Source: Pseudanabaena mucicola str. Chao 1806 (GTDB taxonomy: Bacteria; Cyanobacteriota; Cyanobacteriia; Pseudanabaenales; Pseudanabaenaceae). From it: a DNA stretch of 64,000 nt. Location: positions 3,768,001 through 3,832,000 of the forward strand of contig NZ_CP097329.1 in assembly GCF_030323025.1 (NCBI RefSeq), read 5' to 3'. Within the stretch, counting starts at the first letter, position 1, and every line of letters starts with the position of its first letter. Shown here one piece after another: positions 1-7,917 of this stretch. Made by a program: the position numbers and the translations under genes. A model generated the notes under the pieces. The model made no database searches, was not told where the DNA came from, and was given only the letters and a program-made list of their open reading frames with translations.

Positions 1-789
1 TTTGAGCGTACCCTAATCGTTGCAGAAGAAGGCAGCTATGTGAGCTATCTCGAAGGTTGCACCGCGCCAATGTTTGATACAAATCAACTGCATGCTGCCG
101 TAGTAGAAATCGTAGCCCTTGATGATGCAGAGGTAAAATACTCCACTGTCCAAAACTGGTACGCTGGCGATAAGAATGGCAAAGGCGGCATTTATAATTT
201 CGTAACTAAGCGTGGTTTGTGCAAGGGCAAGAACTCTAAAATCTCTTGGACTCAAGTAGAAACTGGCTCAGCAATCACTTGGAAATATCCTAGCTGTGTC
301 TTAGTCGGTGAAAATTCCGTTGGTGAGTTTTACTCGGTAGCACTTACTAACAATAAGCAACAGGCAGATACAGGCTCCAAAATGGTGCATATCGGCAAAA
401 ATACCCGCAGTAAAATCGTTTCTAAGGGCATTTCCGCAGGAGGTTCCCAAAATAGCTATCGCGGCTTAGTAAAGATTTCTCCAAAGGCGGAAGGTGCGAG
501 AAACTATTCTCAATGCGACTCAATGCTAATTGGTGACTGCTCACAGGCGAATACCTTCCCCTACATCCAAGTCCAAAATAATACTGCCAGAGTTGAGCAT
601 GAAGCCTCCACTTCTAAGATTGGCGAAGAGCAACTCTTCTATTTCCAACAACGCGGCATTGCTGTAGAAGATGCCGTCTCGATGATTATTAGCGGCTTCT
701 GTAAGGAAGTGTTTAATGCTTTACCGATGGAGTTTGCGGTGGAGGCAGATAAGCTTTTGGCTTTGAAGTTAGAGAATAGCGTGGGATAG
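1..789 (+). CDS. sufB: Fe-S cluster assembly scaffold SufB (3' part)
   Basis: This is the C-terminal 262 residues of SufB. The frame is open from base 1, so the gene starts upstream; a full SufB is about 480 residues. SufB is the scaffold subunit of the cytoplasmic SufBCD complex, on which Fe-S clusters are built with sulfur from SufS/SufE and ATP hydrolysis by SufC. Family-typical stretches seen are [32 protein letters not shown] and [19 protein letters not shown], from the beta-helical core and C-terminal helices. The Cys in the CDSMLIG stretch is probably the conserved cluster-building cysteine (from memory). The GTG at 40 is internal, not a start. sufC would be expected next, but a long repeat-filled gap follows. 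Confidence 0.95.
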   Translation, partial: FERTLIVAEEGSYVSYLEGCTAPMFDTNQLHAAVVEIVALDDAEVKYSTVQNWYAGDKNGKGGIYNFVTKRGLCKGKNSKISWTQVETGSAITWKYPSCVLVGENSVGEFYSVALTNNKQQADTGSKMVHIGKNTRSKIVSKGISAGGSQNSYRGLVKISPKAEGARNYSQCDSMLIGDCSQANTFPYIQVQNNTARVEHEASTSKIGEEQLFYFQQRGIAVEDAVSMIISGFCKEVFNALPMEFAVEADKLLALKLENSVG

Positions 790-829
790 TTAGTAGCTTT
801 TAGCGATTAGTCTTTAGCTCTGATAAATA

Positions 830-919
830 TAGGACTTACGCAATAAGACTTTAAGCCCTCATCTTATCTTAAAGGCAATCATGAATTGCCTCTAAGATAA
901 GCAATTTTCGTAAGTCCTA
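830..919. repeat. MITE-like element, family A (variant interior)
   Basis: This 90-bp element runs from taggacttacgcaa to ttttcgtaagtccta, which are terminal inverted repeats. Its interior folds into a hairpin around aaaggcaatcatgaattgcct. The ends match the elements at 1288-1380 and 51092-51184, but the interior differs. No coding capacity. Confidence 0.75.
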
Positions 920-941
920 AAATATTTAGTCATACAAAAAA

Positions 942-1024
942 TTGTAATGCTGCAAAGTAACTTTTTTAGTAACTGTGTTGCGGGTGCTTCGCGCCCGCAA
1001 CACAGTTACATTGCATGACTACCC
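942..1024. repeat. MITE-like hairpin element, family C
   Basis: A hairpin centred on gtgttgcgggtgcttcgcgcc whose right flank reads catgactaccc. A second copy with the same layout and ends lies at 6898-6980. The stem arms cover gtaactgtgttgcggg and its complement. Confidence 0.65.
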
Positions 1025-1079
1025 AATAAATTAAAGCTAAGGGACTTGACAAGAAAAAAGATCCCACCGAGTTTGTATG

Positions 1080-1123
1080 GCTTCGACTTCGCTCAGCCAA
1101 CGTTGGCTGAGCGAAGTCGAAGC
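1080..1123. repeat. 44-bp perfect palindrome, family G
   Basis: The two 22-base arms (1080-1101 and 1102-1123) are exact reverse complements with no loop. The arm begins gcttcgacttcgctcagc. The same arm recurs as a looped hairpin at 21684-21733. Confidence 0.85.
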
Positions 1124-1180
1124 AGTAGGTACTTTAATTAGTCGCAAGTCTCTAACCGCGAAAAGCTAATAAAAGACAAT

Positions 1181-1287
1181 ATGGAAGAAATCATAGAACT
1201 ATGATCGCTAATTCAGAGAGGAGATACCCAGTCTACTTTAATGCCCATTAATGAGTTAGAAGAAATGAGCAAATTAGAACACATGGT
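1181..1287 (+). pseudogene. Degenerate fragment of a small cyanobacterial gene
   Basis: Reading from ATG 1181 gives MEEIIEL, a TGA stop at 1202-1204, then SLIQRGDTQSTLMPINELEE and MSKLEHM in the same frame, until the frame runs into the mobile repeat at 1288. The pattern (short N-terminus, GDTQ..L..I.ELEEMS) resembles, from memory, the N-terminus of a small cyanobacterial family of about 130 residues whose next segment carries LLLHLIKQ. One in-frame stop and truncation by the repeat make it dead. Family assignment is uncertain. Confidence 0.5.
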
Positions 1288-1380
1288 TAGGACTTACGCA
1301 TTGGGTAGATGTGGTGCGGGCGAAGCCCGCACCACATCTACCTCAATCCTAAGAAATTCGTTCGTTTTGCGTAAGTCCTA
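1288..1380. repeat. MITE-like element, family A
   Basis: A 93-bp element with terminal inverted repeats taggacttacgca / tgcgtaagtccta and an internal hairpin gatgtggtgcgggcg / cgcccgcaccacatc. It differs at one base from the copy at 51092-51184. It ends four bases from the TSUP gene stop codon. Confidence 0.85.
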
Positions 1381-1384
1381 ATGG

Positions 1385-2122
1385 TCATCTGGTGAAAATC
1401 AACTTTGAGCCTGCGAGGATGAGAACTAATGACAAAAGCATCGAGACGGTGCGAACTGGAAAACAGTGGCTACCTAATTGCGAACCGAACATGCCACCCA
1501 CAATCGCAGGTAACGCCAACACCCACGCAAACGAAGGGATGGACTGACCACTACTAAAATAACCGACTAGCCCAGCAACCGAATTCACAAGGATGAACAA
1601 TGCTGAAACTGCCGCAGCCGATCGCGTGTGTGCCCACCGACGGAATAGCAAGAGCGGCGTGAGAAAAATCCCACCACCAGTGCCTGTAAGCCCTGATAAT
1701 AACCCGATGCCCGTTCCCACTCCAAACGATATCAGCTTGGACGGCGGTGAAACCTCAAGCGGGTCGCTGCTGCGAAAGAACAGGCGGACAGCCGAGAAAA
1801 GCAGAACAAACCCGATCATCGGCTTGAAGATGGATGGAGGCAGGTGCATAAAGCCGCCGACAAACGCCGCAGGCACAGAGAGCAACGCGAACGGCCAAAA
1901 CAGATTCCAAGAGAAATATCCCGCCCGCCAAAACTGAAACGTGCCAATAGATGCGACCAAGATGTTAAGGACGAGTGCAGTCGGCTTGATGAGTTCGGAG
2001 GCGAATCCGCACAGTGCCATCACGGCGATGTATCCCGACGCACCACCATGACCAACGGACGAGTAAAGGAATGCGACCAATGCGATGGCGAACGAGATGA
2101 GAGAAAGCTGGGTGTAATCCAT
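1385..2122 (-). CDS. TauE/SafE (TSUP) family membrane exporter
   Basis: A 245-residue integral membrane protein of the TSUP/TauE/SafE family, which moves sulfite, sulfoacetate or related organosulfur anions across the inner membrane. The two-fold repeated architecture is visible: VGHGGASGYIAVMALCG near residues 23-39, and GLLSGLTGTGGGIFLTPLLL near 140-160, the glycine-rich signature of the family. About seven or eight hydrophobic helices are present and the length is normal. Substrate cannot be told from sequence. The gene is visibly richer in GC than its neighbours and holds no HIP1 site, which suggests acquisition by transfer. It stands alone, between a mobile repeat downstream and a short intergenic region upstream. 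Confidence 0.88.
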   Translation of the reverse strand: MDYTQLSLISFAIALVAFLYSSVGHGGASGYIAVMALCGFASELIKPTALVLNILVASIGTFQFWRAGYFSWNLFWPFALLSVPAAFVGGFMHLPPSIFKPMIGFVLLFSAVRLFFRSSDPLEVSPPSKLISFGVGTGIGLLSGLTGTGGGIFLTPLLLFRRWAHTRSAAAVSALFILVNSVAGLVGYFSSGQSIPSFAWVLALPAIVGGMFGSQLGSHCFPVRTVSMLLSLVLILAGSKLIFTR

Positions 2123-2264
2123 TTGAGAGCGAGTATGACCTAACGAAACAGTTTATCAGTTCATACAGTGAGTCCATTGCAACGCTAGGCTAGAAAAGGC
2201 TTACATTCACTAGAACAAGCTGCATCTCTGGCACGGACAAAATACGATACCTCGTTTACGCCCA

Positions 2265-2723
2265 TCAATCAACTGGTAAGCAAGGCTTCGAAGTCTGGCA
2301 CGGACGAAGTACGATACCTCGTTCCCGCATAAGAGTTTCTATTTGAGACGCATTTAGGCTTAATAGCTCAGAGAGTAAAATGTCTCTCCCGCCCTTAGTT
2401 TTGTATGTGATTCGCCAGATTATTTTCTTACTCCGACCACTTGATTGAGTTGTAGTGCAGACGGAAGCGACTTCATCGAACTTAAGAGTCTGGGAATTTG
2501 GCTTCCACCAGTATCCATCCTTCCAGTACATCTGTTGATCGTCTACTCGCAGTTTGTGAACAAAAAGCTGGGGAACATAGACAAGAAGTATTAATGAAAT
2601 TGCAATTAGAGCGAGGAGGGGCATTCTCCCTAAACCAGTGGAGTATCTCCACCAGCAAATGGTTATCCAAAATACTCCTAATAGGCTGATCCAAGTGAAA
2701 ATAGCTGGATATGAGAACACCAT
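2265..2723 (-). CDS. Small membrane protein with PH-like cytoplasmic part
   Basis: I do not recognise a named gene. The 152-residue product has two hydrophobic helices close together (about residues 8-25 and 33-53). The soluble remainder begins VHKLRVDDQQMYWKDG, and the KFDEVASVCTTTQSSGRSKKIIW strands alternate as in a bacterial PH-like domain. The charged end LNASQIETLMRERGIVL also fits such short two-helix PH-like proteins. Start ATG 2721-2723 follows no strong ribosome-binding site. The DNA for its C-terminal tail is partly duplicated just downstream (2228-2261 repeats 2295-2328). Function unknown. Confidence 0.6.
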   Translation of the reverse strand: MVFSYPAIFTWISLLGVFWITICWWRYSTGLGRMPLLALIAISLILLVYVPQLFVHKLRVDDQQMYWKDGYWWKPNSQTLKFDEVASVCTTTQSSGRSKKIIWRITYKTKGGRDILLSELLSLNASQIETLMRERGIVLRPCQTSKPCLPVD

Positions 2724-2798
2724 AATGCTTGCCCCAAAAGACTTTTTGAAGGTGTACCACTTTTACTTATGCCAATATAGCCTACTGATGTTTTTACT

Positions 2799-2880
2799 AG
2801 TACAGAAATATTTTTGAAAGTGTTGCGAAGCAACACTTTCAAAAATATTTCTGAGTTTTAAGTAAGCGCAAAGCACTGTA
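2799..2880. repeat. MITE-like hairpin element, family B
   Basis: The core is a perfect hairpin with 24-base arms (2803-2826 and 2830-2853) and a gaa loop. It is followed by the family tail gagttttaagtaagcgcaaa ending cactgta. Related copies lie at 12516-12608, 26169-26248 and, truncated, 48591-48637. Confidence 0.8.
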
Positions 2881-2922
2881 GTATATTAAGTAATAATAAT
2901 TAACATAACTTTTTAGCATCCA

Positions 2923-3702
2923 TTGTTTTTATTTCCTGACAAGGTTGAACTTGAGGAGCGCTCCTTAGCACGGGCAACAGTTCAGGTTCTACCACCTACT
3001 GTCAATATCCCGTCTGCGTTTCCCCAATATTTATCACAATATGTGCTAGCTGCCGTCTCACTGTTACAGCAGTGGCGCATCTGGTTTGCTTCTCTTTTTT
3101 TAGTATCTGTTCCCGTATTTTTTGAAGCCCCCCTCGTGCGCTATGCACCTTGGTTGAGCTTGATTTGTAGCGTTGGTTGGCTAGCGATCGCTAAGCATCT
3201 CCGAGAAAAACCCAAAACCAAAACATGGGGTAGCCTAGTCTGGGGTTTTAGCCTCACTTGGTTATGTGGCTCCCTCTATTGGGGGTGGCTACGTTGGGAA
3301 CCCGCCTATCATGTACCTGTTGAAGCTTTAGCATTACCTTGGGCAATTTGGGCAACTCGACAAGATGCTTACCGCGTTGGTGGTTGGTTTTATATCGGCT
3401 CTCTTTTGGGAACTGCGATTACCGATCTTTATTTCTACATCACCCATCTTTTCCCCCATTGGCAAGCATTGATGCAGGTGGAGTCAGACTTGAGTCTCGC
3501 TCAGCCAATTTTAAAAAATGCTTTAGCTCTTGTGGAAACTCCTTGGGGGATGACTTGGGCTTGTATTCTTGCCGCATTGCTTTTAGTGACTGGTAATCGT
3601 GCCATGAGATCGCCGCAGATTGGCTATTGGGCTTTTGGTGGTGCTCTTCTAGGGACGATTTTTGTCGATTTACTCTTTTTTATTGTGGCAATCATAAATT
3701 AA
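2923..3702 (+). CDS. DUF3120 family cyanobacterial membrane protein
   Basis: A 259-residue protein matching, from memory, the cyanobacterium-restricted DUF3120 family of unknown function. About six hydrophobic helices are visible, with conserved stretches FLVSVPVFFEAPLVR, GSLYWGWLRWEP, LPWAIWA, GTAITDLYFYI and PHWQALMQVE. The only upstream start in this frame is TTG 2923, since a stop lies nine bases before it; about 50 soluble residues precede the first helix. It is a single-gene unit ending in the hairpin terminator at 3699-3735. The acidic and aromatic residues in membrane segments suggest a transport or assembly role, but nothing in the sequence proves it. Confidence 0.8.
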   Translation: MFLFPDKVELEERSLARATVQVLPPTVNIPSAFPQYLSQYVLAAVSLLQQWRIWFASLFLVSVPVFFEAPLVRYAPWLSLICSVGWLAIAKHLREKPKTKTWGSLVWGFSLTWLCGSLYWGWLRWEPAYHVPVEALALPWAIWATRQDAYRVGGWFYIGSLLGTAITDLYFYITHLFPHWQALMQVESDLSLAQPILKNALALVETPWGMTWACILAALLLVTGNRAMRSPQIGYWAFGGALLGTIFVDLLFFIVAIIN

Positions 3703-3735
3703 AGGGGGGAGCAAAGCGCCCCCCTTTAATTTTAA
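3699..3735 (+). terminator. Rho-independent terminator after the DUF3120 gene
   Basis: Stem ttaaagggggg / cccccctttaa around agcaaagcg, starting at the stop codon and followed by ttttaa on the plus strand. Confidence 0.8.
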
Positions 3736-3746
3736 GCAAATAAAAA

Positions 3747-3768
3747 CCCAGCGTTTGGTGCGCTGGGT
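3747..3768 (-). terminator. Rho-independent terminator of the AmpG-like gene
   Basis: Stem acccagcg / cgctgggt. Read on the minus strand it is followed by a run of five T, so it fits termination of the gene at 3854-5215. Confidence 0.7.
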
Positions 3769-3853
3769 GCAGTCAGTTTAAGGCTTCATTGCTAAGTAGA
3801 TTACTCGAACGCATTCTACTCTTACCTCACGCGATCGGGTGAAATTTACCTAT

Positions 3854-5215
3854 CTAATCCATCGGTAAAGAATCTACTTTCTTAAATTCTCCATTCCAAG
3901 GGGCGAAGAATGGTAAGAACATCATCCCCGGAATTGCTAATACCAGCGTCAATAGGAAGAATAGAGCCCAACCTTTGCCATCACTGCCAGCAAACCATAC
4001 GACTTGGTTGATGGCATCCCACGAGGGTATATTGCGCTGAATGAATTGGGCGGACTCTCCAGAAAATGGCGAAGCTAGGAGATCGCGCCCGACAGCAAAC
4101 AAACTTGATAGTAAGGCAAACTGAGTTGCGGAAAATCTGGGATTGCACAACACCATTAAAAAACCTAAAAAGCCTGCGGTTCCTAGTCCTCCACAAAAGT
4201 TCTCGACATTAATGGCGGCAAGCAAAACATAATCATTTTTGCCAACTACGGAAATAGCATAATAACCAATATTGCTAATCGCTTGCAAAAATCCAAATAC
4301 CCATAGCGATCGATTGACCCCAATTTTGCTTAAGATTGCCCCCCCCGCTAAAGTTCCGACAATCGTTGCGACTAATCCAATTCCCTGACGCACAGTACCA
4401 ATCGTGCCATCATCGAACAAAGTTTTTAAAAATGGAACTGCCATTTTGCCAACCATCGCATCGCTAAATCGATAGAAAATTGTAAATACAAGGATTAGTA
4501 ATACTTTGGTCACACCTAAGCGCTGGAAGAATTCCTGAAAGGGTTTAACTACTGCTTCATCTAAGGTGATCGGACGGGCTTCTAGTTCGGGCGGTTCAGG
4601 CGCATAGATAGTGGCAATTAGTCCAAGGCTCATCACAATGGCTAGTAATACATATACCCAAGCCCAACCTAATCTACTTGCCAAATTAAAACCGACAAAT
4701 CCCGCAAATAGAAGGGCAAGCCGATAGCCCAATACCCAAATCCCAATCCCTGCTCCCACCTCCTGAGTTTCTAAAACATCGGTACGATAGGCATCGATCG
4801 CAATATCTTGAGTGGCACTGAGAAAGGCAAGAATTAACGCTGCTATCGCCAAAATTGGCAAAGCTCCGACGCGCTCTGTCGGTAAAATATTACCGATTGT
4901 AAACATTTGCCAAGTGATCGCGACAATTGCGAGTACTAAACCGCCCTGCATTAACAAAATCCAGCCGCGTCGTCGTCCTAAAAATGGTGGTACAAAGCGA
5001 TCAATTAAAGGCGACCATAAAAACTTGAGGGAATATGGCAGTGAAACTAAGCCTAGCCAACCAATCGTACTGAGGTCAAACTTCGCACTAGTAAGCCATG
5101 CGCGGAAAGCATCATCGGTTAGGGCATATGGTAAACCCGATGCAAATCCTAATGCTAAAAGAGCCGCCATTTTGCGACTCTGAAAAACCCGAAAAAATTG
5201 GGTGATCGTATTCAT
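3854..5215 (-). CDS. MFS transporter, AmpG-like (muropeptide permease type)
   Basis: A 453-residue major facilitator protein close to AmpG, the inner-membrane permease that returns anhydro-muropeptides to the cytoplasm for murein recycling. The N-terminal stretch ALLALGFASGLPYALTDDAFRAWL, followed by FLWSPLIDRF and GRRRGW in the first cytoplasmic loop, is AmpG-type, and QDIAIDAYR is the conserved mid-helix motif. About 12-14 helices fit the length. No ampD, ampC or ampR homologue is nearby, so the role in murein recycling is a family inference. Single-gene unit with its own terminator; the tandem repeat array lies in its upstream region. Confidence 0.85.
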   Translation of the reverse strand: MNTITQFFRVFQSRKMAALLALGFASGLPYALTDDAFRAWLTSAKFDLSTIGWLGLVSLPYSLKFLWSPLIDRFVPPFLGRRRGWILLMQGGLVLAIVAITWQMFTIGNILPTERVGALPILAIAALILAFLSATQDIAIDAYRTDVLETQEVGAGIGIWVLGYRLALLFAGFVGFNLASRLGWAWVYVLLAIVMSLGLIATIYAPEPPELEARPITLDEAVVKPFQEFFQRLGVTKVLLILVFTIFYRFSDAMVGKMAVPFLKTLFDDGTIGTVRQGIGLVATIVGTLAGGAILSKIGVNRSLWVFGFLQAISNIGYYAISVVGKNDYVLLAAINVENFCGGLGTAGFLGFLMVLCNPRFSATQFALLSSLFAVGRDLLASPFSGESAQFIQRNIPSWDAINQVVWFAGSDGKGWALFFLLTLVLAIPGMMFLPFFAPWNGEFKKVDSLPMD

Positions 5216-5287
5216 ATCAAAGAATTAGACTACAATATATATGTAAGCGGAGACGCAAGTTTCCGTTCACTCCTCACACCACATTCC

Positions 5288-5663
5288 GCCTGAGCTTATG
5301 AGCAGCAAAGGCGGTTTCTTATTTTTTGCCTATGGGAGGCAAATTAGGGTGTTGCCTGAGCTTATAGGCAGCAAAAGGAAGTTTCTTATTTTTTGCCTAT
5401 GGGAGGCAAATTAGGGTGTTGCCTGAGCTTATAGGCAGCAAAGGCGGTTTCTTATTTTTTGCCTATGGGAGGCAAATTAGGGTGTTGCCTGAGCTTATAG
5501 GCAAGCAAAAGGAAGTTTCTTATTTTTTGCCTATGGGAGGCAAATTAGGGTGTTGCCTGAGATTATGAGCAGCAAAGGCGGTTTCTTATTTTTTGCCTAT
5601 AGGAGGCAAATTAGGGTGTTGCCTGAGATTATAGGCAAAAAAGATAGTTTCTTATTTTTTTGC
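5288..5663. repeat. Tandem array of about 66-bp units (five full plus one partial)
   Basis: Units start at 5288, 5354, 5421, 5487, 5555 and 5621 (lengths 66, 67, 66, 68, 66, then partial). Each begins gcctgagcttat or gcctgagattat and contains tttgcctatgggaggcaaa, itself an inverted repeat. Units 1, 3 and 5 carry agcaaaggcggtttc; units 2 and 4 carry gcaaaaggaagtttc, so the array also repeats as a dimer of about 133 bp. There are no spacers, so this is not CRISPR. It lies between the divergent AmpG-like gene and trxA. Confidence 0.95.
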
Positions 5664-5809
5664 ACTAAGTTGTTTTTGAAAAATTCTATGTTGCGGTTCG
5701 CCTTACTGTCACTGTATTAGTGATATTGGCAAGATAATTTCAAGCTAGTCTCTATGGTAAGCATAAATGTTACAATTCAGGTCTTTATCAAATTTAGGGT
5801 GCTAACTGT

Positions 5810-5815
5810 TATACT
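5810..5815 (+). promoter_or_regulatory. Possible -10 box of trxA
   Basis: tatact lies 58 bases before the trxA start codon. No well-spaced -35 box is clear, so this is only a candidate. Confidence 0.3.
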
Positions 5816-5872
5816 ATCTACACACAAATTTTGACATTTAGAAGTTTTTAGTATTTAGGGAGTTAGCAAAGC

Positions 5873-6202
5873 ATGTCATCAGCGATCGCAGTCACAGATG
5901 CTAGCTTTGAGCAGGACGTACTTAAAAGTGACATCCCTGTTCTAGTAGATTTTTGGGCACCTTGGTGTGGCCCATGCCGTATGGTTGCTCCTGTAGTGGA
6001 AGAAGTAGCTGCACAGTATGAGGGCAAAATCAAGGTTTTCAAACTTAATACCGATGAGAATCCTAGCGTAGCTGGACAATATGGCATTCGGAGTATTCCC
6101 ACGCTCATGTTATTTAAGGGTGGTCAGCGCGTAGATGTAGTTGTAGGTGCTGTCCCTAGGGCAACACTATCTACCACTATTGAAAAGCACCTAGAAAATT
6201 AA
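5873..6202 (+). CDS. trxA: Thioredoxin, m-type
   Basis: A 109-residue thioredoxin with the active site WCGPC ([20 protein letters not shown], near residues 24-43) and the cis-proline loop [11 protein letters not shown]. It reduces disulfides in target enzymes such as those of the Calvin cycle, taking electrons from thioredoxin reductase or ferredoxin-thioredoxin reductase. Length and all key residues are normal for the cyanobacterial m-type TrxA. The start ATG is preceded by gggag at a usable distance. It is alone, with a repeat array upstream and a strong terminator downstream. Confidence 0.97.
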   Translation: MSSAIAVTDASFEQDVLKSDIPVLVDFWAPWCGPCRMVAPVVEEVAAQYEGKIKVFKLNTDENPSVAGQYGIRSIPTLMLFKGGQRVDVVVGAVPRATLSTTIEKHLEN

Positions 6203-6237
6203 TTTATAGTTAATTAATTTTTCAAATCTAGTTATTT

Positions 6238-6276
6238 AAAGCTGTGATGTGGACTCAGCCTATGTCACAGCTTTTT
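6238..6276 (+). terminator. Terminator of trxA
   Basis: Stem aaagctgtga / tcacagcttt with a T run directly after it. Confidence 0.8.
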
Positions 6277-6362
6277 AGGGCTAGCTACTTGCATTTCAGA
6301 AACTTGGTACTATTGGGATCAATCAACTTCATTATCGCGAAACTAAGTTGTGCCGCAATCTA

Positions 6363-6893
6363 ATGATTGTCGAAATTTTATCTGCTGACGAGTTGCGTCG
6401 GACAATCAATCGTCTTGCTTCCCAAATTGTTGAGGATAGTGATGATTTAGCTAATGTTGTTCTGATTGGTGTTTATACTCGTGGCGTTCCTTTGAGTGCA
6501 GCGATCGCCAAGCAGATTAATACACTTGAAAATGTACTAGTGCCTACGGGAGCGCTAGATATTACCTTTTATCGTGATGATCTTGATCGCATTGGCTTGC
6601 GGACTCCAAGTAAAACTGAGCTTCCCTTTGACCTCAATGGTAAAACTGTGGTCTTAGTAGATGACGTGATCTATAGTGGGCGGACTATTGGGGCAGCATT
6701 GAGTGCGATCCATGATTATGGTCGTCCTAAGGTGGTAAGGTTACTGGTTTTAGTTGATCGCGGTCATCGTGAATTACCAATTCATCCTGATTATGTAGGT
6801 CGGACTTTGCCCACCTCTAAAGATGAACAGGTAAAAGTTTTTTTAAGTTCCGCAGGTGATGATTGTGATGGTGTGGAATTACTGAAACCATAA
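6363..6893 (+). CDS. pyrR: PyrR bifunctional regulator / uracil phosphoribosyltransferase
   Basis: A type I phosphoribosyltransferase-fold protein of the PyrR family (176 residues from ATG 6363; a TTG 15 bases earlier is less likely). PyrR proteins bind UMP/UTP and pyr-leader RNA to attenuate pyrimidine genes in firmicutes, and also make UMP from uracil and PRPP. The PRPP loop [18 protein letters not shown] (about residues 97-114) and [10 protein letters not shown] are intact. [12 protein letters not shown] and the [15 protein letters not shown] segment are PyrR-specific. No pyr gene or obvious RNA-binding leader is beside it, so whether it regulates anything here is unknown. Confidence 0.93.
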   Translation: MIVEILSADELRRTINRLASQIVEDSDDLANVVLIGVYTRGVPLSAAIAKQINTLENVLVPTGALDITFYRDDLDRIGLRTPSKTELPFDLNGKTVVLVDDVIYSGRTIGAALSAIHDYGRPKVVRLLVLVDRGHRELPIHPDYVGRTLPTSKDEQVKVFLSSAGDDCDGVELLKP

Positions 6894-6897
6894 ATAA

Positions 6898-6980
6898 AGG
6901 GTAGTGCTGCGAAGTAATTTCTTTAGTAATTGCGTTGCGGGCGCGAAGCGCCCGCAACGCAATTACATTTCATGACTACC
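6898..6980. repeat. MITE-like hairpin element, family C
   Basis: Begins five bases after the pyrR stop. Hairpin arms gtaattgcgttgcgggcgc and its complement, with ends gggtagtgctgc and catgactacc matching the copy at 942-1024. Confidence 0.65.
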
Positions 6981-6981
6981 A

Positions 6982-7042
6982 AATAAAGAGTCAATTTGGG
7001 GTGGTGCAGCTTCGCCGTGTCACCCAAAATTGACTCTTTATT
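6982..7042 (-). terminator. Long hairpin at the cobM 3' end
   Basis: Arms 6982-7003 and 7021-7042 pair over about 21 of 22 bases (aataaagagtcaatttgggg pairs with the right arm). The right arm contains the cobM stop codon. No long T run follows, so terminator function is probable rather than certain. Confidence 0.5.
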
Positions 7043-7808
7043 CTTTGAAAAGCCGCTTGTAGTGAGAACTATATAGCTGTGATTTAGTCCCTTTTGTCAT
7101 GCTTTTCTTTACGTGATTTAATGCAGGACTAATCACAAATAGTGTAGTTCTAGTGAGATTCTCAGCACGAGTGACTATAGCCATTTCTGATAGGGGAACT
7201 GTTAAAATCTTTTCATCTTCCCAACCTAAGCGATAGCAAATTGCGACAGTAGTATAGGATGGATAATGTTCGATTAATTTGGCTTGAACTTTATCGACAT
7301 GATGAGCGCTAAGATAAAGACATAGGGAAGCTTGATGAGAGGCAAGTCTTGATAGTTCTTCTTTTTCAGGAACTTGAGTTCGTCCACTAATCCGCGTGAG
7401 AATAATCGTCTGGACGATTTCGGGAACTGTTAGTTCTACTTGTAAACGTGCAGCAGCTAATTGGAAAGCACTCACCCCTGGAATGATTTCAAAGGGAACT
7501 TCGGATTCACTTAATGCGATGATTTGTTCTTGAATTGCGCCGTATAGACTAGGATCGCCATCATGGAGACGGACTACTAATTTATGTGATCGCACTCTGT
7601 CGATCAAAATTTCAACTATTTCATCGAGAGATTTGCTAGCAGTGGGGATAAATTCGGCATCGGCGCGACAAAATTGCAGCATCGATTCGGGGATGAGTGA
7701 GTTCGCGTAGACGATGACATCGGCTTGGAGCAGCAGGTTGCGTCCTTTGACGGTAATCAGATCTGGATCTCCAGGCCCTGCACCAACGATATAGACTGGT
7801 TTGAACAT
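7038..7808 (-). CDS. cobM: Precorrin-4 C(11)-methyltransferase
   Basis: A 256-residue tetrapyrrole methylase of the CobM/CbiF family. It transfers a methyl group from S-adenosylmethionine to C-11 of (cobalt-)precorrin-4 in corrin ring synthesis in the cytoplasm. The SAM-binding loop YIVGAGPGDPDLITVKG is at residues 6-22. The second family motif VVRLHDGDPSLYGAIQEQ is near residues 78-95, and IIPGVSAFQLAAARL follows; the ANSLIP stretch points to CobM rather than CobI or CobJ. It follows cbiD on the same strand after a 109-base gap that holds a hairpin, so the two cobalamin genes are probably coexpressed. No cobalamin riboswitch is visible. Confidence 0.92.
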   Translation of the reverse strand: MFKPVYIVGAGPGDPDLITVKGRNLLLQADVIVYANSLIPESMLQFCRADAEFIPTASKSLDEIVEILIDRVRSHKLVVRLHDGDPSLYGAIQEQIIALSESEVPFEIIPGVSAFQLAAARLQVELTVPEIVQTIILTRISGRTQVPEKEELSRLASHQASLCLYLSAHHVDKVQAKLIEHYPSYTTVAICYRLGWEDEKILTVPLSEMAIVTRAENLTRTTLFVISPALNHVKKSMTKGTKSQLYSSHYKRLFKE

Positions 7809-7875
7809 TAAAATTCAATAACTAAAAATTGTGCTAAGGCACACTCTCTATTATGTCATTGGAATCGTCTCCAGT

Positions 7876-7914
7876 AACAGAAAGTTACTGCACCTCACAC
7901 TGTAACTTTCTGTT
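7876..7914 (-). terminator. Hairpin between cbiD and cobM
   Basis: aacagaaagttac pairs with gtaactttctgtt across a 13-base loop. It sits just after the cbiD stop. There is no T run, so it may be an attenuator or RNA-stability hairpin. Confidence 0.5.
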
Positions 7915-7917
7915 GAT

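Noticed and set aside
1965-2177. 70-codon ORF overlapping the TSUP gene start
   Set aside because: Shadow frame on the same strand; the TSUP frame explains the region.
5288-5663. CRISPR array
   Set aside because: The repeated units touch each other with no unique spacers, and no cas genes are near.
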